DNA of 57,506 nt from contig NZ_PGVA01000029.1 of the NCBI RefSeq assembly GCF_002860125.1, forward strand, positions 1 through 57,506, in the 5' to 3' direction. The first letter of the stretch is position 1. Each line of letters starts with the position of its first letter. Origin of the DNA: Bacillus canaveralius (GTDB lineage: Bacteria; Bacillota; Bacilli; Bacillales; Cytobacillaceae). The translations under genes were made by a program, and so were the position numbers. The notes under the pieces were generated by a model. That model had not been told where the DNA came from. It made no database searches and saw only the letters and a list, made by a program, of their open reading frames with translations. Of this stretch, positions 44,761 to 56,144 are shown one piece after another.

Positions 44761-45069
44761 TTATATCCTCGCTTGTAACTTTGTAAAGAATTTTAGATCA
44801 TTGTTTGTAGCTGTCATGCTGGCTGTCATATCATCCAGGAATTGATCAACTTCCTCCTTTTTAAACAGATACTTACTCCCCACCTTGTAATAACGTAAAC
44901 CGTTTTTGATAAGTCTGTCCTCAATTACTGGCTTACTGATGTTTAGATACTCGGCTAATTCTTGATAGGTCATGAAATATTTTAGTGAAGCTAATTCCTT
45001 CACTTTTTCATTAATGGCTTTTTCAAGCATGGTATTTACTGTCTTTTCATCAATTTGAACATTGAGCAT
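44761..45069 (-). CDS. Excisionase/AlpA-like HTH protein
   Basis: 102 residues from ATG 45069 (GGAGGGG upstream). FMTYQELAEYLNISKPVIEDRLIKNGLRYYKVGSKYLFKKEEVDQFL is the winged-helix pattern of the excisionase/AlpA family (HTH_17). It is divergent from the XRE repressor, and the shared gap holds four ACATGTAC-type operators. It likely serves as excisionase or as activator of the replication genes downstream on its strand. Confidence 0.8.
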   Translation of the reverse strand: MLNVQIDEKTVNTMLEKAINEKVKELASLKYFMTYQELAEYLNISKPVIEDRLIKNGLRYYKVGSKYLFKKEEVDQFLDDMTASMTATNNDLKFFTKLQARI

Positions 45070-45085
45070 TCTACTCCCCTCCATT

Positions 45086-45182
45086 TGTACATGCGTATGT
45101 TTAGAAGTATTCTTTATAACATGTACTTATATTAAAACATGTACTGTAATATTTGTCAATGTTCTTTCAATTGGTACATGTT
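45086..45182. promoter_or_regulatory. Divergent switch region with ACATGTAC operators
   Basis: AACATGTAC occurs at 45118-45126 and 45136-45144, its complement GTACATGTT at 45174-45182, and a partial copy (TTGTACATGCG) at 45086-45096. They cover both divergent promoters; the third lies at the -35 region of the repressor gene (TTGGTA, then TATTAT). Confidence 0.7.
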
Positions 45183-45233
45183 CTACAATTATGATATTAT
45201 ATAAATAAATAAAAAAGAAGGTGTGGAAAATCC

Positions 45234-45830
45234 ATGAAGTATCCTGTTATAAGTAAATTGATTAAAGAACAAAGAAAAATTAAAGACATGACCCTGAATG
45301 AATTGGAAAATGCTATAGGTGTTACTGCTAGTTATCTCAGTCAGGTAGAAAATGGGAATAAGTTGCCTTCAGAAAAGGTATTATTTTCGATTGCGTATTA
45401 TTTAGATATTCGTTCTGTTAAAAACAACTATCAAGAAAAATTAATAACTGAATATGCCAATATAAAAGGTTTAAATGAAAAGGAATTATGGAATGATTTT
45501 CGAAAATTCCAAGCTAGTTTAATACGAGATGTGGAATACTCATTAAATAATTCAATTGATACTGTTAACAAAAATAAATTTAAATTAAAAAAAGGTACAT
45601 TAAAAGCTGAACCCATTGAGGAACCCTATTTTGATCTAAAATGGTTACTAACTCAAAAGGAATATGAGGTTTTTTATGGTCGTGATTACAATATAAATCC
45701 AGGGGAGAAGTCAATATTAGACAAACTTTTTTTTCATAGATTGCGTGATGAAGATATAAAAGTTATTCATGGAATCATTGAGGCTTATATCTCTAATAGG
45801 TATGAAAAACGTAAAAAAGAAGGTGATTAA
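45234..45830 (+). CDS. XRE-family repressor
   Basis: 198 residues. The N-terminal HTH is canonical (MTLNELENAIGVTASYLSQVENGNKLPS). The C-terminal 120 residues are charged and helical without a peptidase active site, so inactivation by LexA-like self-cleavage is not expected. Its TAA directly precedes the integrase ATG, so the two are one operon. It most likely represses the excisionase/replication side through the ACATGTAC operators, as Stl does in phage satellites. Confidence 0.87.
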   Translation: MKYPVISKLIKEQRKIKDMTLNELENAIGVTASYLSQVENGNKLPSEKVLFSIAYYLDIRSVKNNYQEKLITEYANIKGLNEKELWNDFRKFQASLIRDVEYSLNNSIDTVNKNKFKLKKGTLKAEPIEEPYFDLKWLLTQKEYEVFYGRDYNINPGEKSILDKLFFHRLRDEDIKVIHGIIEAYISNRYEKRKKEGD

Positions 45831-47051
45831 ATGGCATACATCTATAAACGTGGCAAGAAATGGGCATATCGTGCCTATGCTGGGAAAGATCCCATAACTG
45901 AAAAAGATAAACAAGTAAGTAAGTCTGGCTTTTTAACAAAGAAAGATGCCCAACTTGCTGCTGCCTTGTTTGAAAGGCAATTCCATAATGATGAATACAT
46001 CCAGCCATCAAAAATAACATTTAATGCTTTGTCTGATGACTGGGAAAAGCATTATTTACAAACAATGAAAGCAAAAGAAAGTAGCTTAAGGGCTAGAAAA
46101 ATAGCCTTGAAACATATCAAAAATGAGTTTGGGGAAATACCTATTCAAAAGATAAGCAAAAAGGCATACCAGGATACAATAGATAAGCTTTCCGATGAAT
46201 TTAGTACAAACTATGTTTCAAGTATCCACACTTCCGCCAATATGGTATTTGAATATGCAAAAGAAAATAAACTAATTAAAGAAGTACCTACAATGGATAT
46301 TACTTTGCCAAAGAAAAAGAAAACTGTTGCTGATCTTGAAAAAGGTGACTCCATAAAACAAAAGTTTCTCGAAAAAGAAGAATTAGGGGAATTTCTAAAC
46401 ATTGCTAAAAATGATGGCTTAGATTGTGATTTACTTACATTCACATTACTTGCTTATACTGGTTTAAGAGCAGGTGAAATGGTTGCTTTAAAATGGTCTG
46501 ATATTGATTTTGATAACCAAACTTTAACGGTATATAGAACATATTACAATCCGACTAATCACAAGTCTAAATATTCGTTGCTTACACCTAAAACACAAAC
46601 TTCTCACCGTACCATAACAATAGATAAAATAGTAATTGACTTGTTGCAATTGCATAAAGAAGAACAAGATGAAATTAAGAAGGAAAATGAACCGTTTTAT
46701 CAAGATAATAATTTTATCTTTGCTACTAATGAAGGCTATCCAAAAACAATAAAAGCGATTTCTATTAGATTGCAGCGATTACTTACGAAAACCAAGATTA
46801 AAAAAGATATTACACCACATTCATTTAGGCATACACATACGTCTTTACTAATTGAAGCAAACGTTCATATAAAAGAAATTCAAGAACGCTTAGGACATAG
46901 CGACATTAATACGACTATGGATATTTACGCCCACATGACAAAGAACATAAAAAAAGAGGCTTCCACTAAGTTTGGTAACTTAATGAAAGACCTCTCGAAA
47001 AATCTAATTGATTCAAAACATGAACAAAAACATGAACACGAACAAGATTAA
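45831..47051 (+). CDS. int: Tyrosine integrase of island 1
   Basis: 406 residues, intact. N-terminal arm-binding domain (YIYKRGKKWAYRAYAGKD), SAM-like core-binding domain, and catalytic domain with Arg in TGLRAGEMVALKWSD (about 211), HSFRHTHTSLL (about 330), RLGHSDINTT and the Tyr in DIYAHM (about 365). The ribosome site AAGGTG lies in the repressor's last codons. The gene ends 39 bases from the att sequence at the groEL 3' end, the usual place of an integrase relative to its own attachment site. It is the same family as the dead integrase at 5569-6780. Confidence 0.93.
   Translation: MAYIYKRGKKWAYRAYAGKDPITEKDKQVSKSGFLTKKDAQLAAALFERQFHNDEYIQPSKITFNALSDDWEKHYLQTMKAKESSLRARKIALKHIKNEFGEIPIQKISKKAYQDTIDKLSDEFSTNYVSSIHTSANMVFEYAKENKLIKEVPTMDITLPKKKKTVADLEKGDSIKQKFLEKEELGEFLNIAKNDGLDCDLLTFTLLAYTGLRAGEMVALKWSDIDFDNQTLTVYRTYYNPTNHKSKYSLLTPKTQTSHRTITIDKIVIDLLQLHKEEQDEIKKENEPFYQDNNFIFATNEGYPKTIKAISIRLQRLLTKTKIKKDITPHSFRHTHTSLLIEANVHIKEIQERLGHSDINTTMDIYAHMTKNIKKEASTKFGNLMKDLSKNLIDSKHEQKHEHEQD
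47016..47037 (+). repeat. Integrase arm-type repeats at the right end of island 1
   Basis: AAACATGAAC at 47016-47025 and 47028-47037, inside the last codons of int. The same decamer is repeated at 6895, 6981 and 6992. Confidence 0.6.
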
Positions 47052-47059
47052 AGGCTTAT

Positions 47060-47081
47060 AAACCCTTATATATCAGGGTTT
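47060..47081 (-). terminator. groEL terminator-like hairpin
   Basis: AAACCC and GGGTTT pair across TTATATATCA just after the groEL stop codon. The same pair exists at the left att copy. Confidence 0.5.
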
Positions 47082-47089
47082 ATAGGTCT

Positions 47090-48772
<1,683 letters not shown>

Positions 48773-48788
48773 TTATCCTGGATGGAGC

Positions 48789-49076
48789 TTACTTGCCGAC
48801 TACAGCAAGAACATCATTTTCGCGAAGAATTAAATATTCATTACCTTCGTATTTTACTTCTGTACCAGCATATTTTGAGAAGATAATGCGGTCGCCCACA
48901 GACACTTCCAGGGCAGCGCGTTCGCCGTTAGGAAGATCGCGGCCAGTACCTACAGCAATAACTTTTCCTTCTGAAGGCTTCTCTTTCGCTGAATCCGGTA
49001 ATACGATACCGCTTGCAGTTTTTTCTTCACTTTCAACAAGCTCAATAACAATACGGTCACCTAATGGCTTTAACAA
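48789..49076 (-). CDS. groES: Co-chaperonin GroES
   Basis: 95 residues from TTG 49076 ([14 protein letters not shown]), chosen because GAGGAGG stands 9 bases upstream and because it gives the usual Bacillus N-terminus; the upstream TTG touches the ribosome site. The mobile-loop region ([17 protein letters not shown]) and roof loop are normal. Forms the heptameric lid of GroEL. Confidence 0.97.
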   Translation of the reverse strand: MLKPLGDRIVIELVESEEKTASGIVLPDSAKEKPSEGKVIAVGTGRDLPNGERAALEVSVGDRIIFSKYAGTEVKYEGNEYLILRENDVLAVVGK

Positions 49077-49118
49077 GTGAAACAACCTCCTCTAAATAAA
49101 TATGTAATATTGTTTTTA

Positions 49119-49175
49119 TTAGCACTCTTACCAACCGAGTGCTAACACAATTATTATAATAATTAATTCATTTCT
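49119..49175 (-). promoter_or_regulatory. CIRCE operator and sigma-A promoter of groES-groEL
   Basis: A perfect CIRCE element, TTAGCACTC-N9-GAGTGCTAA, spans 49119-49145. Upstream on the minus strand stand TTGCAA and, 17 bases on, TATTAT. CIRCE is the HrcA binding site, so the operon is a class I heat-shock operon. Confidence 0.93.
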
Positions 49176-49428
49176 TTTTTGCAAGCAGGAACCTTGAAAA
49201 TTTTAAAAGAAAATGCGATATCCATTTATGATGTCATTAAGCATTGAATTAAGGGCATTCTAAATAGGCAAAATCATAATGGCGACAACCTTAACAGTAT
49301 ATAACAGTTTACCGTATTTATGCTCGTTACAAAAATCGCGATTCCAACCCTTACTGTTTGAAACATTAGACCGATTATTAGTAAAATAGAACGGAGTATA
49401 TTTTCGTACCATAAAGGAGTTATTTTGA

Positions 49429-50160
49429 TTGAAGAAGGAATACTGGATAATTTTAATTGCATATATTACGATGCAGGTTTCCAGCCTGGCAGGCGTTCCC
49501 CTTGTCGTTTATATAGGTTTACTTCTTGGAAATAGTCGCGCGGAAATGCAGCAATTAGCGATTCCTTACTGGATTGTGATCAGTTTTTCTCTAACGCTGT
49601 TGATTGTTCTCTTTTTATTGAGAAATGACAGGAAATTAGAGCTCAATGATGAACGGCACTTAGCCTCGCCTGTTGTCTCAATTGCATGGGCAGTGGGTGG
49701 AATCTTTATAGCACTTTTTGCCCAATCATTTGCCGCTACAATTGAAAGCATGCTTGGGATCGAAGTGGGCTCTGAAAACACTCAGCAAATTCTTGGATTA
49801 ATTGAAACCTTTCCAATTGTGATTATCGTGAGTTCGATCATCGGACCGATACTTGAAGAAATTGTTTTCAGGAAAATTTTATTCGGTTCGCTCTATAAAA
49901 GGATGAACTTCTTTTTTGCCGCTCTAATCAGCTCAGTCATTTTTGCTGTCGCCCACTTTGAGCTTGAGCATATTCTTCTGTACTCCGCCATGGGTTTCAC
50001 GTTCGCTTTTCTCTATGTGAAAACGAAAAGAATACTCGTACCGATATTTGCCCATGTCGCCATGAATACTCTTGTTGTCGTGATTCAGCTTAATCAGGGC
50101 AAACTGGAAAAATGGCTTCAGGATGCAGAACAAATTCAAAGCTTTATTGGAGGATTTTAA
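49429..50160 (+). CDS. ydiL: CPBP (CAAX-type) intramembrane protease YdiL
   Basis: 243 residues from TTG 49429 (AAAGGAG at 9 bases). About eight membrane segments; the protease signature EEIVFRK followed by HFELEH and HVAMN marks an ABI/CPBP glutamic-type intramembrane protease. In Bacillus it stands divergent from groES, as here. Substrate unknown. Confidence 0.9.
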   Translation: MKKEYWIILIAYITMQVSSLAGVPLVVYIGLLLGNSRAEMQQLAIPYWIVISFSLTLLIVLFLLRNDRKLELNDERHLASPVVSIAWAVGGIFIALFAQSFAATIESMLGIEVGSENTQQILGLIETFPIVIIVSSIIGPILEEIVFRKILFGSLYKRMNFFFAALISSVIFAVAHFELEHILLYSAMGFTFAFLYVKTKRILVPIFAHVAMNTLVVVIQLNQGKLEKWLQDAEQIQSFIGGF

Positions 50161-50364
50161 ATGAGGCAGTCTCCCTTAGGTTCAGGGATTATCTACATTG
50201 TACTAGGATTGTTGTTCACCTATTTTGCGGTCCAAAGAGTCCATGAACATGGCTGGGGATTTGTCAGCTATTTGCTTGTTCTATTAGCGACTTTTGACTT
50301 TGGGTCAGGACTGAGAATGGTTGTCCTGCACTTCAAAATACAAAAAGTTAAAAAACAACAGTAA
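50161..50364 (+). CDS. ydiK: YdiK-like small membrane protein (DUF4305)
   Basis: 67 residues with two membrane segments (GIIYIVLGLLFTYFAVQ and FVSYLLVLLATFDFGSGL) and a basic tail. Starts directly after the ydiL stop, so the two are cotranscribed. In B. subtilis tatAY and tatCY lie next to it; here rex follows after a terminator, so the Tat pair was lost or moved. Confidence 0.85.
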   Translation: MRQSPLGSGIIYIVLGLLFTYFAVQRVHEHGWGFVSYLLVLLATFDFGSGLRMVVLHFKIQKVKKQQ

Positions 50365-50387
50365 CGTCGTTCTGCGTTAACCAGGAT

Positions 50388-50418
50388 AAGCCTCCTTCGA
50401 TGTGAAAGAGGCTTTTCT
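50388..50418 (+). terminator. Terminator of ydiL-ydiK
   Basis: AAGCCTC pairs with GAGGCTT around a 13-base loop, followed by TTCTTATG. Confidence 0.8.
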
Positions 50419-50472
50419 TATGCTTATTTTCTAGCCATTGTATTTTTTCTAATAGCTTGTTCTTCGATAACC

Positions 50473-51135
50473 CTATTCTTCTGTTTCTGTCGGGTAATGC
50501 TTTAAAAAGTAGACGAGCGACTGCAATTCAACCGCCAAATCTATATGATGAACGCGGATCGCAGCCGGGACATTTAATCTGGCTGGAGTAAAGTTTAATA
50601 TCCCTTTTACATTGGCCTGGACAAGCCTGTCCGTAATCGGTTGAGCAACAGGGGCCGGGACAGTTAAAATGGCAACCTGGATATCGGCTGCAACGATTTG
50701 TTTATCCATGTCATCCATGTGAAAGATGGGAACCTCTCCAATAGTTTTACCCACTTTACCCTCATCGACATCAAAAGCAACCTCGATTTTCGTGTTATTA
50801 TTTTTAAGGAAGTTGTAATGCAAAAAAGCAGTCCCCAAATTCCCAACTCCAATTAAGGCCACCTTTGTCAACTCATCCTGGTCAAGTGTCTTCCGGAAAA
50901 AAGATAATAAATAGTTAACATTATATCCGTAACCTTTTTTACCTAATGCACCAAAGTAGGAAAAATCCCTGCGGATTGTTGCCGAATCAACCTTCACAGC
51001 CTCACTCAATTCGGCAGAGGAAACTCTCTGTTTTCCCGATGAATGCAAATTTTTTAAAAACCGGTAGTATAAAGGCAGCCGTTTAGCGGTTGCCTGTGGA
51101 ATTTTCACCGTTTCATTCGCCAATGTGATCCCCAC
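50473..51135 (-). CDS. rex: Redox-sensing repressor Rex
   Basis: About 220 residues. N-terminal winged helix ([43 protein letters not shown]) and an NAD(H)-binding Rossmann domain ([16 protein letters not shown]), with the domain-swapped C-terminal helix. It represses fermentation and respiration genes until NADH rises. The start may be GTG 51135 or TTG 51123; the ribosome site is ambiguous. Downstream of moaC on the same strand, as in B. subtilis ydiG-ydiH. Confidence 0.96.
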   Translation of the reverse strand: MGITLANETVKIPQATAKRLPLYYRFLKNLHSSGKQRVSSAELSEAVKVDSATIRRDFSYFGALGKKGYGYNVNYLLSFFRKTLDQDELTKVALIGVGNLGTAFLHYNFLKNNNTKIEVAFDVDEGKVGKTIGEVPIFHMDDMDKQIVAADIQVAILTVPAPVAQPITDRLVQANVKGILNFTPARLNVPAAIRVHHIDLAVELQSLVYFLKHYPTETEE

Positions 51136-51149
51136 CCTCTTCTGTTTAG

Positions 51150-51641
51150 CTATATTTTATCTTTTCTAAAAAAATCACCGTTTTTTCCACCCGTTTTTTC
51201 AACTAAGTATGTTTTGCCGATAACCATGCCTTTATCGACTGCTTTGCACATGTCATAAACGGTTAATGCGCAGGCAGCAGCAGCTGTGAGCGCTTCCATT
51301 TCAACTCCTGTACTTCCTTTTGTTTTTACGGTAACATGAATAGATAGACTATAATTCTCTTGTTCGTTTTCCCACGCAAAAGCGATATCAATCCCTGTTA
51401 GTGGAATGGGATGGCACATTGGGATGATCTCCGCGGTTTTTTTCGCTGCCATGATTCCAGCGACCTGGGCTACTGCCAGGACATCACCCTTTTTCACTTC
51501 ATTGCGGGTAATTTGTTCATATATAACCTGGTTTACGGTTATGTTTGAACGGGCGATTGCCGTTCGGACCGTTTCCGGCTTGCTGCTTACATCGACCATC
51601 TTCGCTCTTCCTTCTTCATTAAAATGAGTAAAATCCGACAT
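51150..51641 (-). CDS. moaC: Cyclic pyranopterin monophosphate synthase MoaC
   Basis: 163 residues; [27 protein letters not shown] and [23 protein letters not shown] are the MoaC hallmarks, including catalytic residues Asp and Lys near KAVDKGM. Second step of molybdenum cofactor synthesis. Separated from rex by 14 bases; the two are one operon. Confidence 0.97.
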   Translation of the reverse strand: MSDFTHFNEEGRAKMVDVSSKPETVRTAIARSNITVNQVIYEQITRNEVKKGDVLAVAQVAGIMAAKKTAEIIPMCHPIPLTGIDIAFAWENEQENYSLSIHVTVKTKGSTGVEMEALTAAAACALTVYDMCKAVDKGMVIGKTYLVEKTGGKNGDFFRKDKI

Positions 51642-51676
51642 TTTCTCTACACCTCACAACAAAATCATACACTATT

Positions 51677-51705
51677 TTGACATTTTTGTGTAAACTTTGT
51701 ACTAT
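51677..51705 (+). promoter_or_regulatory. Promoter of ydiF
   Basis: TTGACA (51677-51682), 17 bases, TACTAT (51700-51705). Arms TTTTGTG (51684-51690) and CACAAAA (51710-51716) flank the -10 and resemble a stretched Rex-type operator. Confidence 0.6.
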
Positions 51706-51782
51706 TTTTCACAAAATCACTGTTATTGCTCACCCTCTGTGAATGCGATACACTATTTCTAAGGCAATTGAGGTGAAAACAA

Positions 51783-53711
51783 ATGATATTACTACAGGTT
51801 AACCAACTATCAAAATATTTTGGCGCCGATCTTATTTTATCGAATATAAAGCTTGAATTACAAACGCGTGATCGAATTGCTCTTGTTGGCAGAAACGGAG
51901 CCGGAAAGTCCACGCTATTAAAAATTATCGCCGGCCGGATGTCGTATGATCAAGGCGAGATCATCAAGCCGAAAGGAGTTTCGATTGGATACCTGGCACA
52001 AGACAGCGGTTTAGAATCCGCGATGTCGATTTGGGATGAAATGTTAACTGTATTTGATCCGCTCCGGAAAATGGAAACAGAGCTGCGCAGCCTCGAGGCG
52101 AAGATGTCTGACCCTTCCACGCTAGAAGATTCGCGGCTTTATAACAAAATCCTTAATGAATATGACCAACTGCAACTACAATTTAAAGAAGATGGCGGCT
52201 ATCAATACGAAGCTGATATTCGATCTGTTTTGCACGGACTAAACTTTCAATCCTTTGATTATACAACTAAAATTTCAAGCTTAAGTGGGGGGCAAAAAAC
52301 GCGTCTGGCACTTGGAAAGCTGTTATTAAAAAAACCTGATATCTTAATTTTGGACGAGCCAACGAACCATCTAGATATTGATACCCTGTCATGGCTCGAG
52401 CAATATCTTCAAGGTTATGAGGGAGCTATTCTGATCGTTTCACATGACCGCTACTTTTTAGATAAAGTGGTCAATCAGGTCCATGAGTTATCCCGTATGC
52501 ACATCCAGAAGTATTTAGGAAACTACAGCGTTTACCTGGAGAAAAATGCAGAGATGTACGAGCAACAAATGAAACAATTCGAAAAACAGCAAGATGAAAT
52601 TGCAAAGCTGCAGGAATTTGTACAGCGCAACCTTGCGAGGGCCTCAACGACAAAAAGGGCGCAAAGCCGCCGAAAAAAGTTGGAGAAGATGGACGTTATG
52701 GACAGGCCCCTCGGGGACGAAAAGTCTGCTTCTTTTTCGTTTGATATTGAGCGCCAAAGCGGCAACGACGTATTAAAAGCAGAGAATGTTGCAATTGGGT
52801 ATGGGAATGAAAAAGTCTCTGAGGCCATCTCGTTCAGGCTAACCAGAGGTGAAAGCATTGCTTTGGTTGGGCCAAATGGAGTCGGAAAGTCAACTCTTCT
52901 AAAAACGATCGTTAAGAAGCTCCCAGCGCTGGCCGGCGACATCCATTACGGTTCAAATGTTTCAATCGGTTATTATGATCAGGAACAAGCAGAATTAACC
53001 TCGAATAAACGAGTCCTTAATGAATTGTGGGATGAATACCCATCTATGAATGAAAAAGAAATCAGGACAATCCTCGGCAATTTCTTATTTACAGGTGACG
53101 ATGTGTTAAAAACCGTGTCAACCTTGAGCGGCGGCCAAAAAGCAAGGCTCGCCCTCGCCAAATTAATGATCGAAAATGCCAACTTTTTAATTCTCGATGA
53201 GCCGACAAACCATCTTGACCTGGACAGCAAAGAGATTCTGGAGAACGCCCTTGTCGATTACCCGGGAACGATTCTATTTGTTTCCCATGATCGTTATTTT
53301 ATCAACCGTATTGCAACGAAAGTGATTGAACTGGATAAACATGGTGCTAGCGAATTTCTTGGAGATTACGATTACTTTATCGAGAAAAAACAGGAGATAA
53401 AAGAGCTGCGCGCCCTTGAGGAGAAAGAAAAAGGCTTTGCCGATGCCACACCTGCGAAGCAGGATAAAAATGCTTTTCGCCAGGATAAAGAAGCCAAAAA
53501 ACTTGAGCGCCAGCGGATGAGAAGAATCGAAGAGATTGAAGAGACGATTGAAAAGCTGGAAGAGAAAATTAGCGAAAATGAACAGCTCTTATGCGAGCCA
53601 AATATTTATCAGGATCACGAGAAGGTTTTAGAAATCAACGGAGAAAATAATTTAGCCAAAATTCAGCTTGAAGCGTTAATGGAAGAATGGGCTGAATTAG
53701 CAGAAAATTAA
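51783..53711 (+). CDS. ydiF: ABC-F family ATPase YdiF
   Basis: 642 residues with two ABC domains: Walker A GRNGAGKST and GPNGVGKST, signatures LSGGQKTRLAL and LSGGQKARLAL, Walker B LILDEPTNHLD twice. The linker and the C-terminal coiled coil (RRIEEIEETIEKLEEKI) are those of the Uup/YdiF group. No membrane domain; ABC-F proteins act on the ribosome. Closest role is translation factor rather than antibiotic resistance, judging from its conserved chromosomal place. Confidence 0.93.
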   Translation: MILLQVNQLSKYFGADLILSNIKLELQTRDRIALVGRNGAGKSTLLKIIAGRMSYDQGEIIKPKGVSIGYLAQDSGLESAMSIWDEMLTVFDPLRKMETELRSLEAKMSDPSTLEDSRLYNKILNEYDQLQLQFKEDGGYQYEADIRSVLHGLNFQSFDYTTKISSLSGGQKTRLALGKLLLKKPDILILDEPTNHLDIDTLSWLEQYLQGYEGAILIVSHDRYFLDKVVNQVHELSRMHIQKYLGNYSVYLEKNAEMYEQQMKQFEKQQDEIAKLQEFVQRNLARASTTKRAQSRRKKLEKMDVMDRPLGDEKSASFSFDIERQSGNDVLKAENVAIGYGNEKVSEAISFRLTRGESIALVGPNGVGKSTLLKTIVKKLPALAGDIHYGSNVSIGYYDQEQAELTSNKRVLNELWDEYPSMNEKEIRTILGNFLFTGDDVLKTVSTLSGGQKARLALAKLMIENANFLILDEPTNHLDLDSKEILENALVDYPGTILFVSHDRYFINRIATKVIELDKHGASEFLGDYDYFIEKKQEIKELRALEEKEKGFADATPAKQDKNAFRQDKEAKKLERQRMRRIEEIEETIEKLEEKISENEQLLCEPNIYQDHEKVLEINGENNLAKIQLEALMEEWAELAEN

Positions 53712-53714
53712 TAT

Positions 53715-53752
53715 AAGGGTGTCCCAAAAACATAATTTGGGATGCCCTTTTC
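53715..53752 (+). terminator. Terminator of ydiF
   Basis: AAGGGTGTCCCAAA pairs with TTTGGGATGCCCTT (one mismatch) and ends in TTCTC. Confidence 0.85.
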
Positions 53753-53785
53753 TCGTTATCTATATTGTGATTTTTAAATTTTAAT

Positions 53786-53920
53786 TTATACACAACTTTA
53801 TCCACAAGTCTTCTCTTTGTTTCATGAGCGTTAGTGAGTTTTTCCACATTATCCACAAAACTCAGCCGATTTATCCACATTATTCACAGGTCAACAAACA
53901 ATAAGGGCTACTTATCCACA
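53786..53920 (+). promoter_or_regulatory. DnaA-box cluster
   Basis: Six exact matches to TTATNCACA, all in the same direction, start at 53786, 53798, 53849, 53871, 53880 and 53912; four are the strongest form TTATCCACA. One more near-match (TTTTCCACA) lies at about 53841. The cluster fills the gap between the convergent ydiF and tsaD genes. DnaA-box clusters outside oriC are known in B. subtilis and titrate DnaA. Confidence 0.85.
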
Positions 53921-53923
53921 ATA

Positions 53924-53945
53924 AAACTCCCATTACAGGGAGTTT
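53924..53945 (-). terminator. Terminator of the tsaE-tsaB-rimI-tsaD operon
   Basis: AAACTCCC pairs with GGGAGTTT around a 6-base loop, followed on the minus strand by TATTG. It begins within bases of the tsaD stop. Confidence 0.7.
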
Positions 53946-53949
53946 CCGT

Positions 53950-54975
53950 TTATTCATTGTGGATAGCTAGATCTAAACTTGGATTGGCATTCAAAGCTAA
54001 ATTAGCCCTGATCCCTTTTTCATTTAAAATACTTCCAGCTGCTGCAATCATCGCTGCATTATCGGTACATAAAGACAATGGTGGAATCACTAATTCCACT
54101 TCCGGTATTTCATTAAATGCTCCACTGAGCCTGTTTCGTAGTCCCTTATTGGCCGCCACACCCCCAGCCAGTAAGACCTGCTTTACATGAAACTCTTTAA
54201 CTGCGGCGAGGGTCTTTGTGACGAGCACGTCAATGACGCTCTCCTGAAAACTCGCAGCGAGATCTTCAGGGGCAATGTTCTCACCCCGCTGTTCAGCGTT
54301 ATGAACGGCATTAATAACAGCAGACTTCAAGCCGCTAAAACTAAAATCGTATGAGCCTTCTTCAAGCCATGCCCTTGGAAGATTGATTGTCGGCCTGCCT
54401 TGGTGTGCCAGCCGGTCAATGTGGGGCCCACCCGGATAGGGCAGCTTCAATGTTCTTGCTACTTTATCATAGGCTTCACCTGCAGCATCATCTCTCGTTT
54501 CACCAATCACTTCAAAATGGCCATGCTCTTTCATATATACGAGTTCGGTATGGCCTCCGGAAACAACCAGGGAAACAAGAGGAAATTTCATTTCTGCAAC
54601 AAGGCGATTAGCATAAATATGCCCGGCAATATGGTGCACACCTATCAAAGGTATCCCATGGGCAAACGCAAGTGCTTTTGCAGTATTTACTCCAACAAGC
54701 AGTGCGCCGACTAGCCCGGGCCCTTCGGTTACAGCGATCGCATCAAGATCTTCAAACCCGAGGCCTGCCTGGTCCATGGCTTCTTCTAACACAAGCGTTA
54801 TTTGTTCCACATGGTGGCGCGAGGCAATTTCAGGTACTACCCCACCGAATCTTTTATGGCTTTCAATTTGCGAGGCCACGACATTCGCTACGATTTCGGT
54901 GCCATTCTTAACGATCGCTACTGCTGTTTCATCACAGCTCGTTTCAATGCCCATTATCCACTTGTCTTTTTTCAT
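53950..54975 (-). CDS. tsaD: tRNA threonylcarbamoyladenosine transferase subunit TsaD
   Basis: 341 residues from ATG 54975, which overlaps the rimI stop (ATGA). ASKHA-fold markers: [14 protein letters not shown], metal-binding [28 protein letters not shown] and [12 protein letters not shown]. With TsaB and TsaE it transfers the threonylcarbamoyl group to A37 of tRNAs that read ANN codons. Confidence 0.97.
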   Translation of the reverse strand: MKKDKWIMGIETSCDETAVAIVKNGTEIVANVVASQIESHKRFGGVVPEIASRHHVEQITLVLEEAMDQAGLGFEDLDAIAVTEGPGLVGALLVGVNTAKALAFAHGIPLIGVHHIAGHIYANRLVAEMKFPLVSLVVSGGHTELVYMKEHGHFEVIGETRDDAAGEAYDKVARTLKLPYPGGPHIDRLAHQGRPTINLPRAWLEEGSYDFSFSGLKSAVINAVHNAEQRGENIAPEDLAASFQESVIDVLVTKTLAAVKEFHVKQVLLAGGVAANKGLRNRLSGAFNEIPEVELVIPPLSLCTDNAAMIAAAGSILNEKGIRANLALNANPSLDLAIHNE

Positions 54976-55424
54976 GTTAAATTCACCCACATTACTAATG
55001 CATCCTCTTGGTTATCCGTATAGTAATTTTTTCTGATTGCGCCATCCTGAAAACCAAGCTTCCGGTAAAGAGATTGAGCAACATCATTAGAAACCCGAAC
55101 CTCAAGCGTCATGGTGCGGGCTCCAAGCTCCTTCGCTACACTGAACATCTTTAACATGAGAGCTTCGCCGAGCTTTTTTCCACGATAACCCGGAAGCAGC
55201 GCTACGTTTGTGATATGTGCTTCATCGACAACAATCCAGGCTCCACAGTAGCCGACTATCTGGTTGCCATCTTCTAAAACAATGTAAACAGCAAACTGGT
55301 TGGTCGCTATCTCATTAATAAAGGCTTCACGGCTCCACGGAGTGGAAAACGATTCATGTTCAATTATTAATACCTGGTCAATGTCCTCTTCTTTCATAAA
55401 ACGAAACGATAAAGACTCATCCAT
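54972..55424 (-). CDS. rimI: Ribosomal-protein-S18-alanine N-acetyltransferase RimI
   Basis: 150 residues, GNAT fold with acetyl-CoA-binding [15 protein letters not shown] and C-terminal [15 protein letters not shown]. Standard position between tsaB and tsaD. The stop overlaps the tsaD start. Confidence 0.93.
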   Translation of the reverse strand: MDESLSFRFMKEEDIDQVLIIEHESFSTPWSREAFINEIATNQFAVYIVLEDGNQIVGYCGAWIVVDEAHITNVALLPGYRGKKLGEALMLKMFSVAKELGARTMTLEVRVSNDVAQSLYRKLGFQDGAIRKNYYTDNQEDALVMWVNLT

Positions 55425-55445
55425 GTTTTCATAACCTTCTATCCC

Positions 55446-56144
55446 TTAATTTTGCTTATTTCTCTCCAACCAATTTGCTTCTGCCTCCGCCAACCGAATG
55501 TAATTGGGGACGAACGAATGAACCTCTTCACCTTGCCGAAGACTCCCCAACAATGCAAGCTCAGAAGGCCGTGGATTAAGCTCGGTGATTTCCGCAAAAA
55601 CAGCCTGTCTGCCTAAAATCTCTTGAATAATTGATTGATGGAGCGGGAGATCATTCCCTGTGAAGAGAATTTGCTCATTTAAGTTCTTGAGCTGATTAGC
55701 CCAATCAACACTTAAAACAAGTTGATCTTTTTGCAGCGTGATCGGTTTTCCGTTTTTAAAATGATACAATCCAGTATAAATCTGTCCCCTGCGCGCATCA
55801 AACAGCGGTGACACAGCACCGTTAAAATATCGTCCCGCAGAAGCAGCCAATACCTCGAGGCTCGATACCCCGACCATTGGAATCTTTAACGTCCATGCCA
55901 GAGTCTTTGCTATCGATACCCCAATCCTGACACCCGTGTAGGAACCAGGTCCTTTCGCGACAACAATCTTCGTTAAATCCGATGGCCGTAAATCACACTC
56001 GTTCATCAGCTCTTCGATTGCTGGCATAACCCGGACAGAATGATTTTTCTTAAGGTTGGTAATATATTCACCAATTACTTTACTTTCATCAAGAAGCGCC
56101 ACTCCCAATATATAATTAGAAGTATCAATTGCTAATACCTTCAT
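55446..56144 (-). CDS. tsaB: tRNA threonylcarbamoyladenosine biosynthesis protein TsaB
   Basis: 232 residues from ATG 56144 (AAGGAGA at 7 bases). LAIDTSNYILGVAL, KGPGSYTGVRIGVSIAKTLAW and FDARRGQIYTGLY are TsaB signatures. It is the inactive ASKHA partner that dimerises with TsaD. Start overlaps the tsaE stop (ATGA). Confidence 0.96.
   Translation of the reverse strand: MKVLAIDTSNYILGVALLDESKVIGEYITNLKKNHSVRVMPAIEELMNECDLRPSDLTKIVVAKGPGSYTGVRIGVSIAKTLAWTLKIPMVGVSSLEVLAASAGRYFNGAVSPLFDARRGQIYTGLYHFKNGKPITLQKDQLVLSVDWANQLKNLNEQILFTGNDLPLHQSIIQEILGRQAVFAEITELNPRPSELALLGSLRQGEEVHSFVPNYIRLAEAEANWLERNKQN

Noticed and set aside
6882-47089. Prophage
   Set aside because: No capsid, tail, portal, terminase or lysis genes are present; the module is satellite- or ICE-like.
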